The translations under genes and the position numbers were made by a program. Of a stretch of 64,000 bases of DNA, positions 11,627 to 19,039 are shown one piece after another. Source of the DNA: Nonomuraea wenchangensis (GTDB taxonomy: Bacteria; Actinomycetota; Actinomycetes; Streptosporangiales; Streptosporangiaceae). How positions within the stretch are numbered: position 1 is the first letter of the stretch; each line of letters begins with the position of its first letter. The notes below the pieces were generated by a model. It made no database searches. It saw only the letters and a program-made list of their open reading frames with translations, and was not told where the DNA came from. The stretch spans positions 829,431 to 893,430 of the forward strand of contig NZ_FOHX01000002.1 of assembly GCF_900111685.1 (NCBI RefSeq), in the 5' to 3' direction.

Positions 11627-12505
11627 CTAGTCCTTGAAGGTCACCCTGATCCCGCGCAACGCCTGCTCACGGTAGTCGTCCGGGCCGGTCACCGCGATCT
11701 GCACGCCGCCGCGGCACACCGCGCGCGCGGGCCGGCCGCGCCCGCTGATCACGAACGGCACCGGGTCCTTCTTCCCGCAGTGGGGCGTCGGCACGAGCGC
11801 GACCATCGCCCGCCCGCCGCCGCCGAACCAGAGCTGCGGCCCGACGGGCTCGCCCCGGGCCTTCTCGCCCGGCTCGGCCAGCCGCACCGGGCCGCCGCCC
11901 GACAGCACCAGGTAGCCGTCCTCGGTCTCCTCGCCACGCAGCCGCCGGGCCACGGCGAGCCGCTGCTCGAACGTCAGGCCGTCCCCCATGTCGTACAGGG
12001 CGAGACGCCACTTGCCGAAGGCGAACAGCAGCACCTGGCCCCGCCCGCCGCTGCCCGCCTGCTGGGGCCACAGGGTGACGTTGGGGGCGTACTCGCGGAT
12101 GGGCTCGCCGCCTTGGGTGATCTCGATCTCCCCGTTGTACGGCGCCGTCACCTGCCGGTAGATCCCGTCGATCCACATCCCCTGGAACGGCCGCACCCCC
12201 ATCCCGGCCAGGTCCAGCGCGGCGGGATAGCGCACGCTCGCCCGCCGCCCGTCGGGGAACACCACGTCGACGACCGCCTCGCCGCCCTTCGTCACCGGCG
12301 TGACCCGCAGCATGTTGGGCGGGCTGTCGATCCTGGTCAGCGACCTGATCGGCTCGGGGGCGGGCGGCGGCGCGGCGGGCGGCGGCCGCCGGCTCACGAT
12401 CAGGCCGATCACCGGCACCAGCACGGCCACGAGCAGCACCGCCAGGCCGATCCTGCGGCGGCGCCCGCTCTGGCCCGCTTCGATGACGTCCAACCGGTCA
12501 GTCAC
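11627..12505 (-). CDS. membrane-anchored protein of unknown function
   Basis: 292 residues, not recognised. A short cytoplasmic tail (MTDRLDVIEAGQSGRRRR) precedes one hydrophobic segment (about residues 19-38), then a Pro-rich linker and a ~240-residue exported domain with two cysteines near the end (PHCGKK and AVCRGG) that could form a disulfide. The exported part is rich in beta-prone segments and includes QLWFGGGGRAMVALVP. It lies 27 bases upstream of the MDR gene on the same strand. A 10-bp inverted repeat GGCTTGCGCC (12529-12538 and 12571-12580) lies upstream of its start. Confidence 0.7.
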   Translation of the reverse strand: MTDRLDVIEAGQSGRRRRIGLAVLLVAVLVPVIGLIVSRRPPPAAPPPAPEPIRSLTRIDSPPNMLRVTPVTKGGEAVVDVVFPDGRRASVRYPAALDLAGMGVRPFQGMWIDGIYRQVTAPYNGEIEITQGGEPIREYAPNVTLWPQQAGSGGRGQVLLFAFGKWRLALYDMGDGLTFEQRLAVARRLRGEETEDGYLVLSGGGPVRLAEPGEKARGEPVGPQLWFGGGGRAMVALVPTPHCGKKDPVPFVISGRGRPARAVCRGGVQIAVTGPDDYREQALRGIRVTFKD

Positions 12506-12617
12506 CGGCGTTCCTCGTGGAGTAGTGCGGCTTGCGCCCTCGTTCCCAGTTCAAAGGAGCGGCCGCCGACGGCGCAAGCCCTCACATCGGGCGGACAGGT
12601 CACGAATTCACAACCGG

Positions 12618-14060
12618 TCACCAGGAGGCGACGTTGACCTTGCCGTCCGGCGAGACGAGCCGGACCCGCTGCCCCACCAGCTCCCGCGACTCGGCCTCCG
12701 CCAGCAGCGCCGGCTCCTCCACCACGGCGTGCGCCCGCCCGCCGCCCGGCAGGTCCACCACGAGGATGCCGCGTTCGGCCGCGCCGTCCCTGCCGTGCGC
12801 GACGGTGTAGCCGGCGACCGTCGCAGCGCCCTCGTGGACGTCCACGACGGGCACGCCCGTGGCCGTGAACACCGGCGCGGCGCCGCCCAGCCGGCCGCCG
12901 GGCTCGCTGGACCACACCGCGTACGTGTGCTTGGTCAGGTGCATCCCCACCCCGGTCACCAGCCCGTGCCCCGCCTGGGCGCGCAGCAGCCCGGCCATGG
13001 TCGCGGTCGAGTGGAGGACGTAGTCGCTGGCCGGGCCGCCCGCGTACGGCAGCCCGCCGGTGACCGTCAGGCCGCGCCGGTCGTACGGGTCGAGCCCGAT
13101 CGCGTCGCACGCCTGCCGCAGCGCGATGGCGAAGCAGCTGTAGACGTCGAGCGCGTCCATGTCGGTGAGGCCGAGCCCGGCCCGCGCGAAGGCGGCGGCG
13201 GCCACGTGCGGGATCGCCTCCGAGGCGCCGAGCGCGGGCCGGGCCGCCACCTCCCAGGTGTCCTCGCCGTAGGCCCATCCGCGCAGGTAGACCCGCCGGT
13301 CCCGGGGCACGCCCAGCCGGTCGGCCAGCGCGCTGCCGGCGAGCACGACGGCCGCGGCCTGGTCCACCTCCAGCACGGCCACGGTGTCCCTGGTGTACGG
13401 CCAGCCGACGAAACGGCTGCCGGTCACCAGCTCGCCGGGGCCGCGAGGGGTGCGCCGCCAGGCGTACGGGTTGGCGGCGGCCACCTCGGTCATCGGCGCC
13501 AGCAGCCGCCCGCGCTCGCGCATCTCCTCCTCGACGGAGATCCCGAGCGCCGCCCGCCGGGCCGTCTCCATGATCGGGTAGGTGTGCACCGGCAGCACCA
13601 GTCCGTGCGCCAGCTCGGCCTGGCTCGGGGGCCGCTCCCAGCCGTACGGGGGCTTGGGGTCGGCCGGATGGCTCCACGGCGTGCGCTCGCCCGCCCGCCG
13701 GTAGGCCCGCCGCGTGGCCAGCGCCTCGGCCCCGGTCACGAGCGCGCAGGTGAACTCCCCCGCCGCGATCCCGGCCGCCGCCGCGCCGATCAGCGTCTGC
13801 GGCGCCGTGCCGCTGACCTTCGAGTACGCCCGGTGCCGCGGCGCCGCCCCCAGCCGTTCGGCGAGCCGCCCGACGGGCGAGTCGTACTGCCAGGAGTCGG
13901 TGTGGACGATCTGGATCGACTCCAGCCGCTCGACCGGCAGCCGGGCGTCGTCGGCCGCGGCGCGCGCGACCTCCTCCCAGAGGTCGAGCGGTTCGGGGCC
14001 GGGCTGCTCGCGCACGGTGCGTTGCGCGATGCCGATGAGACAGGGGGTGCGCGAGTCCAT
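12618..14060 (-). CDS. thiolase-like protein with OB-type C-terminal domain
   Basis: 480-residue thiolase-superfamily protein (acetyl-CoA acetyltransferase-like). The N-terminal half shows the thiolase fold around GTAPQTLIGAAAAGIAAGEF and LVTGAEAL; the middle has DVYSCFAIALRQ and GGLPYAGGPASDYVLH, typical of the SCP-x or mycobacterial thiolase-like group. About 80 C-terminal residues form the extra small beta domain seen in that group. The nucleophilic cysteine is missing: the CxSG position reads KVSG. Function may be acyl-CoA binding or an unusual lyase or thiolase. ATG 14060 matches the family N-terminus. Confidence 0.82.
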   Translation of the reverse strand: MDSRTPCLIGIAQRTVREQPGPEPLDLWEEVARAAADDARLPVERLESIQIVHTDSWQYDSPVGRLAERLGAAPRHRAYSKVSGTAPQTLIGAAAAGIAAGEFTCALVTGAEALATRRAYRRAGERTPWSHPADPKPPYGWERPPSQAELAHGLVLPVHTYPIMETARRAALGISVEEEMRERGRLLAPMTEVAAANPYAWRRTPRGPGELVTGSRFVGWPYTRDTVAVLEVDQAAAVVLAGSALADRLGVPRDRRVYLRGWAYGEDTWEVAARPALGASEAIPHVAAAAFARAGLGLTDMDALDVYSCFAIALRQACDAIGLDPYDRRGLTVTGGLPYAGGPASDYVLHSTATMAGLLRAQAGHGLVTGVGMHLTKHTYAVWSSEPGGRLGGAAPVFTATGVPVVDVHEGAATVAGYTVAHGRDGAAERGILVVDLPGGGRAHAVVEEPALLAEAESRELVGQRVRLVSPDGKVNVASW

Positions 14061-14298
14061 GCCCTCATCCAACCAGAACAAAATTCGGTTGGTAAGTGGC
14101 GACTTTTGTCAATGCGGTTGACACCATTACCAGAGTCCCTTAAGGACCGGCTCTGACCTGCGGAGATGCTTTTTCGTCATACATGCGATCTCGCTATCTC
14201 GACAACCGCGTCATGCTTCTTTCCGTCGATTACTCGCGACCGCTGAGGCCGTTCAATACCGTTTCCAGCGTTTTCCTGGCCCCCGGAGAAGGAGCTCC

Positions 14299-15264
14299 AT
14301 GAAGTCCCGAGCAAGACGCCTCACGACCACCCTGACAGCCGTCGGGCTGACCGCGGGCAGCATCAGCGGCGCGGCCGGCGCCACGGCCCCCTCGGACGTC
14401 GTCGCCAGGAACGCCACCACCCCCGCCGAACAGGCGATCCTGTTCTGGACGCCGGACCGCGTCAGGCTGGCCACCGGCGGCGCGAAACAGAGCAAACCCG
14501 TCAACGCGCCCAGGACGGTCGGGCTGGTGCTCTTCACGCTGCCGCGTACCGACCCGCGCGACCCACGCAACTGGCGCTCCTGCTCGGCCACCTCGGTGCG
14601 GAGCGAGCACCGCGACCTCGTCGCGACCTCCGCCCACTGCGTGTACGACACCAGGCGCAACGCCTTCCACGACAACTGGGTGTTCATCCCCTCGTACGAG
14701 GACGGCAAGGCCCCCTACGGCATCTACGCCGCCAAGACCTTCAACACGCACGCCGACTTCGCGGTGAACGAGGACTACGACTACGACTACGCGTTCGTCA
14801 ACGTCCACAACGGCATCAAGGTCTCCTGGACGAAGGCCGGCAGGTCCTGGCAAGGGCAGCTCAGGAACGCCGGCCGCCTTGGTGACAACGTCGGCGGCCA
14901 GGGCTTCACCTGGAACCGGAGCACCAAGCTGAGCGTGTCCTCCTTCGGCTACCCGGCGGGCGGCCGCACCATGAAGCGCTGCTCAGGAAAGCTCCGGCCG
15001 ATGCCGGAGGCCAGGAAGTACAACGCGCAGGAGCACGTCGGCCTCCCGTGCGCCTTCACCGCCGGAGCCGGCGCCGGCGGCGGGCCCTTCCTATCCGGCT
15101 ACAAGAGCGCCTCGCGCACCGGCTATCTGGTCGGCGTGGGCAGCGTGGCGTGGGACACCGACGGCGACGGCCGTTACGACCACCTCTCGTCGCCGTACTT
15201 CAACGGTGAGACGTACAAGATCTACAAGGCCGCGGCGAACCGCTGGACCGGCGACATACCGTGA
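14299..15264 (+). CDS. secreted trypsin/V8-like (S1) paralog 1, catalytic Ser replaced by Gly
   Basis: 321 residues with a Sec signal peptide (about 1-28, ending near GAAGATA). The fold is that of secreted V8-like Glu-endopeptidases (COG3591): HIS box SAHCVYD (His113), Asp box DYDYDYAFV (Asp163), then LGDNVGGQGFTWN and FGYPAGG. The serine box reads GAGGGPF, so residue 260 is Gly where Ser is expected. It should therefore not be a serine protease by the normal mechanism. It lacks the large insert of paralogs 3-5. First of five same-strand paralogs; ATG with AGAAGGAG upstream. Confidence 0.88.
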   Translation: MKSRARRLTTTLTAVGLTAGSISGAAGATAPSDVVARNATTPAEQAILFWTPDRVRLATGGAKQSKPVNAPRTVGLVLFTLPRTDPRDPRNWRSCSATSVRSEHRDLVATSAHCVYDTRRNAFHDNWVFIPSYEDGKAPYGIYAAKTFNTHADFAVNEDYDYDYAFVNVHNGIKVSWTKAGRSWQGQLRNAGRLGDNVGGQGFTWNRSTKLSVSSFGYPAGGRTMKRCSGKLRPMPEARKYNAQEHVGLPCAFTAGAGAGGGPFLSGYKSASRTGYLVGVGSVAWDTDGDGRYDHLSSPYFNGETYKIYKAAANRWTGDIP

Positions 15265-15578
15265 CCGACACGCGGCTCAGAGGCTCCGGCTCCTGCGGGA
15301 TCCGGGGCCTCCTCGATCTCATTCGACGTGACTCACGCCACCTGATCACGGCGAAATGCCGGCGCGTTCCGAGCCGCGTCCCCTCTTCGCGATCATGGCT
15401 CTGACCTGCTGGAACGTCGAAAGTCTTTTGATCGTTCCGACGTATCGAAGTGGCGGGCTGACGGCGTCCTTATAGTTCACGTTGGAACCTGGATCAGGTA
15501 ACGAATCCCTATCCGGGCTGCAATACCCTCCGCTCATCTGGAAAAATCGCCCCTTACGACCCCAAGAAAGGCTTTTTC
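15265..15578. other. intergenic region between S1 paralogs 1 and 2
   Basis: No coding sequence seen. It holds a terminator-like hairpin at 15290-15311 (GAGGCTCCGG with its near-complement), a weak CRP-like half-match at 15327-15342 (CGTGA-N6-CCACC) and, near the right end, a purine-rich AAGAAAGG that serves as ribosome-binding site for paralog 2. Confidence 0.5.
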
Positions 15579-16712
15579 ATGATCTCCCGGGCCCGGCAGC
15601 TGCTGGCCGCCGCGCTGAGCGGCGCGCTGCTGATGCTGCCTGCCCACACGGGGATCGCCGCCGCGGACACCACCAGCGCCGCCGGCAAGGTGCAGAACAT
15701 CGCCCTCGCCAAGACCGCCGCGGACGTCAAGCGGGTCGCCGACTACTGGAAGCCCGAGAAGTTCAAGCACACCGACAGCTACAGCCCCGCCACGCCGGGC
15801 GCCGCCGCCGCACCGAAGTCCACGTCCGCTGCCGCCGCCGCAGGCCCGGCCGCCCGCACCGCCACCACCACCAGGGCGAGCACCGGGAGCACCGGCAAGT
15901 CCAGCGCCGGCCGCCTCGCCGCGCCCGCGCTGCCACGCAAGGGCGCCCAGGTCGGCAGCACGATGGGCAAGGTCTTCTTCCGCTTCGGCGACAAGGAGTA
16001 CTGGTGCTCGGCCAGCGCGGTCACGGCCAGGAACCGCAGCGTGGTCGCCACCGCCGGGCACTGCGCCTACGATCCGCGGCAGGCCAAGGCCGCCGACTAC
16101 TGGATCTTCGTCCCCAACCCGGGCCCCGGCGGCGAGCAGCCGATGGGCATCTACGTGGCCTCGTCCATCAGCCTGCACGAGGACTGGATCGGCCGGGGCG
16201 ACTACGACTACGACTACGCCTTCGTCACCGTCCACCGCGGCTTCGCCTGGGTGAACAAGAACGGCCAGTACACCATGCAGGACGTCGGCCGGCTCCAGGA
16301 CAACGTGGGCGGCCTCGGCCTGGAGCTCAACAGGAAGCCGGGCACCTACACGGTCGCGGCCTTCGGTTATCCGGCCGGGGCGCAGCCCGACGGCAGCCGC
16401 CCGTACGACGGCAAGACGCTGCGGATGTGCCGCGAGGGCCGGACGATCTGGAACGCCGCCCCGCCGCTGGACCTGCAGAAGGGCGTGCAGCTCCAGGCGT
16501 GCGACTTCAGCGCGGGCACCAGCGGCGGCCCCTGGGTGATCGACTTCGACAAGGGCCGCAAGATCGGCAGCCTGACCGGCATCAACAGCCTGACCTGGGA
16601 CCGCGACGGCGACAAGCGCTACGACGCGGTCTCCTCGCCCTACTTCGACACGGTCGCGGGCGTGGTCTACCAGCGCGCGGCGGCGCAGAGCACGCCCGCG
16701 AAGATCGCCTGA
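15579..16712 (+). CDS. secreted trypsin/V8-like serine protease, paralog 2 (complete triad)
   Basis: 377 residues, signal peptide about 1-30, then an ~80-residue Ala/Thr/Ser-rich propeptide or linker before the protease domain. All three catalytic boxes are intact: TAGHCAYD (His161), DYDYDYAFV (Asp212) and AGTSGGPWV (Ser315). Cysteines flank His and precede the Ser box (QACDFSAG), consistent with disulfides. This is the only member of the five-gene array that looks catalytically competent, and it lacks the ~135-residue insert of paralogs 3-5. It probably matures by propeptide cleavage outside the cell (inference). Terminated by a hairpin at 16728. Confidence 0.9.
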   Translation: MISRARQLLAAALSGALLMLPAHTGIAAADTTSAAGKVQNIALAKTAADVKRVADYWKPEKFKHTDSYSPATPGAAAAPKSTSAAAAAGPAARTATTTRASTGSTGKSSAGRLAAPALPRKGAQVGSTMGKVFFRFGDKEYWCSASAVTARNRSVVATAGHCAYDPRQAKAADYWIFVPNPGPGGEQPMGIYVASSISLHEDWIGRGDYDYDYAFVTVHRGFAWVNKNGQYTMQDVGRLQDNVGGLGLELNRKPGTYTVAAFGYPAGAQPDGSRPYDGKTLRMCREGRTIWNAAPPLDLQKGVQLQACDFSAGTSGGPWVIDFDKGRKIGSLTGINSLTWDRDGDKRYDAVSSPYFDTVAGVVYQRAAAQSTPAKIA

Positions 16713-16727
16713 CAGACCCATCTTCTG

Positions 16728-16770
16728 CGAGGGCCTCCGCCTCACGGCGGGGGCCCTCGTGCCGTTTTCT
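16728..16770 (+). terminator. terminator after S1 paralog 2
   Basis: Stem CGAGGGCCTCCGCC pairs with GGCGGGGGCCCTCG (one mismatch) around a TCAC loop, followed by GCCGTTTTC, 15 bases after the stop codon. Confidence 0.8.
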
Positions 16771-16848
16771 GTGAGTTCCGGACCGCTTCCTGAAGATCTC
16801 CTGTGAAGATCAGCCGGAATTAGACGGAACACACCCGATTCTGGTTCC

Positions 16849-16864
16849 TGTGATCTATGTCACA
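16849..16864. promoter_or_regulatory. CRP/FNR-type site before S1 paralog 3
   Basis: TGTGATCTATGTCACA matches the CRP consensus TGTGA-N6-TCACA at all ten defined positions, and the palindrome is embedded in AT-richer DNA 265 bases before the TTG start. The equivalent site before paralog 4 differs only at two central bases. Confidence 0.75.
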
Positions 16865-17113
16865 TGCTCGGCCGAGTCGATCACTAACGGAACTTTCCTC
16901 CCGCAAGCCGCAAACCGCATTTACCCTGCACAAACAGCGTGAACACGGGACGGCCTCTGACAGATAACGACGAGGTAACGGAGGTAACAGCGCCTACCGA
17001 TTCGTCCAGACCGGGTTTCACCTGCGGAGATCACCACGCTATGTTCCTTGCAATCCCTTTACTGACGCATGGGCCGCGTGTTGCGACCCACGACAGACCA
17101 AGGAGCAGTTCCC

Positions 17114-18616
17114 TTGAAGCGCATCCTCATCCCCGCCGGTGGCGCCATCCTGGCTACCGGCCTTCTGGCCGCCGGCCTGGCCGGCACGGCTCAGGCGAAC
17201 TCCGACGTCGCCAAGGACAACATGGCGACCACGGCGGCCAACGCCAAGGCGATCGCCGAGTTCTGGGCGGAGAACAACGGTGCTGCCCTCAAGGCCGCCA
17301 AGGAGTCGAACGTCTGGGACAAGTCCGACGTGGCCAAGCTCCAGACCAAGGGCGGCTACAGCGCGGACACCAAGCCGGGCTCGACCGCTCCGATCGGCGA
17401 GGAGAAGAAGACCGCGGCCAAGGTTCAGAACGTGAACCTGCCGAAGACCATCGGCAAGGTCTTCTTCGTCAACGGCAAGGGCGAGAAGAAGTGGTGCTCC
17501 GCCACTTCCCTCCAGTCCAAGTACCGCAACCTGGTCGCGACGGCCGGCCACTGCGTCTATGACACCGGCACCAACAGCGATGTCATGAACAAGTGGGTCT
17601 TCGTGCCGGGCTACTACCAGGGCAAGGCCCCCTGGGGCATCTACGTGGGCAAGACCGCCTACACCCACTACGACTTCGACGTCTACGAGGACTTCGACCG
17701 CGACTACGCGTTCGTCACCGTCTACAACGGTGTCTCCCTCGGCGGCGGGACCGCGAAGAAGGTCACCAAGGCCGCGTTCGATGCCCACACCGGCATCAAG
17801 GACGCGAAGGACGTCGAGATCAGCCGGGACGAGTTCCGCAAGGCGAAGCTCGACCCCACCTCCACCGACTCGTACTGGGTCAAGCGTGGCGAGAGGGCCA
17901 AGAAGGTCGGCCCCGAGTACCCCGGCGCCGTCGTGGAGAAGGTCGAGACCAGCAAGGAGAAGTACCGCGACGCCCGGATCGGCAAGGGCGAGGGCTTCAA
18001 GTTCGGTGAGCCCATCACCGAGCAGGTCTCCAAGGCCGACTACGACAAGTACAAGGGCCTCGGCGAGAAGAAGTCGGACAACCGCGGCAACTACACGATC
18101 ACGCACTACTACGTGCAGTCGTGGGTCCTCCCGGGCTCGGACACCAAGTTCTACAAGACCGAGTTCTTCATCATCGAGGGCTTCGCCAAGGACGCCGGTC
18201 GCCTCGGCGACAACGTCGGCGGCCAGGGCTTCGCCTGGAACCAGCCGACGGGCAAGTACGTCCGCGTGTTCGGCTACCCGGCCGCTCCTCACCCTGACGG
18301 CAACAAGAACTACACCGGCGTCACGCCGAAGTGGTGCTACGGCAAGACCACCAAGAAGCTGGTCGGTTCCGCCGCCAAGAAGATCGAGGAGCACGTGGCG
18401 CTCAAGTGCGCCATGACCGAGGGCGCCGACGGTGGTCCGTGGCTGTACAAGTACAGCAACGCCAAGCGTCTCGGCTACGTCAACGGTGTCACCAGCACCT
18501 TCAACGACCAGGACGGCAACGGCCGCGTGGACTACATCTCGTCGCCGTACTTCGACGGCGAGACCAACACGGTCTACAAGGCCGCGTCCTCCAACTGGTC
18601 CGGCAAGATCGTCTAA
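17114..18616 (+). CDS. secreted S1-like paralog 3 with insert, catalytic Ser replaced by Asp
   Basis: 500 residues from TTG 17114 (AGGAG eight bases upstream). Signal peptide MKRILIPAGGAILATGLLAA... ends near TAQA. After an N-terminal segment with the repeated phrase NLPKTIGKVFF come WCSATS, TAGHCVYD (His146) and DRDYAFV (Asp197). Then an insert of about 135 residues, absent from paralogs 1-2, separates the Asp box from LGDNVGGQGFAWNQ. The serine box reads GADGGPW: Asp439 stands where Ser should be. A secreted pseudoenzyme is therefore likely. Closest to paralog 4. Strong terminator at 18653. Confidence 0.9.
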   Translation: MKRILIPAGGAILATGLLAAGLAGTAQANSDVAKDNMATTAANAKAIAEFWAENNGAALKAAKESNVWDKSDVAKLQTKGGYSADTKPGSTAPIGEEKKTAAKVQNVNLPKTIGKVFFVNGKGEKKWCSATSLQSKYRNLVATAGHCVYDTGTNSDVMNKWVFVPGYYQGKAPWGIYVGKTAYTHYDFDVYEDFDRDYAFVTVYNGVSLGGGTAKKVTKAAFDAHTGIKDAKDVEISRDEFRKAKLDPTSTDSYWVKRGERAKKVGPEYPGAVVEKVETSKEKYRDARIGKGEGFKFGEPITEQVSKADYDKYKGLGEKKSDNRGNYTITHYYVQSWVLPGSDTKFYKTEFFIIEGFAKDAGRLGDNVGGQGFAWNQPTGKYVRVFGYPAAPHPDGNKNYTGVTPKWCYGKTTKKLVGSAAKKIEEHVALKCAMTEGADGGPWLYKYSNAKRLGYVNGVTSTFNDQDGNGRVDYISSPYFDGETNTVYKAASSNWSGKIV

Positions 18617-18652
18617 GTGACACACCGCGACCGGTCGTGAACCGTTCGTAGC

Positions 18653-18681
18653 AAAGGGCCCGGCCGCCAGCCGGGCCCTTT
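18653..18681 (+). terminator. terminator after S1 paralog 3
   Basis: AAAGGGCCCGGC pairs perfectly with GCCGGGCCCTTT around a five-base loop, then TCTGCGTTTC, 36 bases after the stop codon. Confidence 0.85.
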
Positions 18682-18748
18682 CTGCGTTTCGGCCCGAATG
18701 TGAAGGGCTTTGGACGCACGCCGGGCCCAGACGGTGCCATCAGAGCGG

Positions 18749-18764
18749 TGTGATCTGCGTCACA
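18749..18764. promoter_or_regulatory. CRP/FNR-type site before S1 paralog 4
   Basis: TGTGATCTGCGTCACA has all ten defined bases of TGTGA-N6-TCACA. It lies 291 bases before the TTG start of paralog 4, in the same relative place as the site before paralog 3. Confidence 0.75.
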
Positions 18765-19039
18765 CTCTTCGCGGAGCGGAAACCGCGAGCGCGCCGGCGC
18801 CCCGCGGATCGCCCTCACACCTTACTTATGTTGATCAGGGCAAATGACCGCAAGGGCCGCTTCCCTCAACTCCTGCGCACGAGCCGTCTAAACATCACAG
18901 AACGATTACGCCCGACTTGTCGCCTCTTTTCCTTCCAAAGCGACTACCCGAGCTCAAGATCAACACTGTATGTTCCTGGCTATCCCTTTACTGACGCATG
19001 GGACGCAAGAGGCGTTCCACGACAGCGCAAGGAGTTACC

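Larger units (their letters stand above)
16713..17113. other. 401-base regulatory interval before S1 paralog 3
   Basis: No gene seen. It holds the paralog-2 terminator, a perfect CRP-type palindrome (16849-16864) and, at 17040-17113, a leader block closely matching the one before paralog 4 at 18969-19039. In-frame codons back to ATG 17069 are open, but no ribosome-binding site precedes that ATG. Confidence 0.7.
18617..19039. other. 423-base regulatory interval before S1 paralog 4
   Basis: No gene seen. From left to right it contains the paralog-3 terminator, a perfect CRP-type site (18749-18764), about 200 bases without recognisable elements, and the leader block 18969-19039 shared with paralog 3, including TATGTTCC, ATCCCTTTACTGACGCATGG and AAGGAGTT before the TTG start. 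Confidence 0.7.

Noticed and set aside
15327..15342. CGTGA-N6-CCACC as a CRP-type site before S1 paralog 2
   Set aside because: Only seven of ten positions match, well below the sites before paralogs 3 and 4.
17069..17113. ATG 17069 (and ATG 18998) as start codons of S1 paralogs 3 and 4
   Set aside because: They would put 14-15 polar residues before the signal peptide and lack a ribosome-binding site; TTG 17114 and 19040 have good ones.
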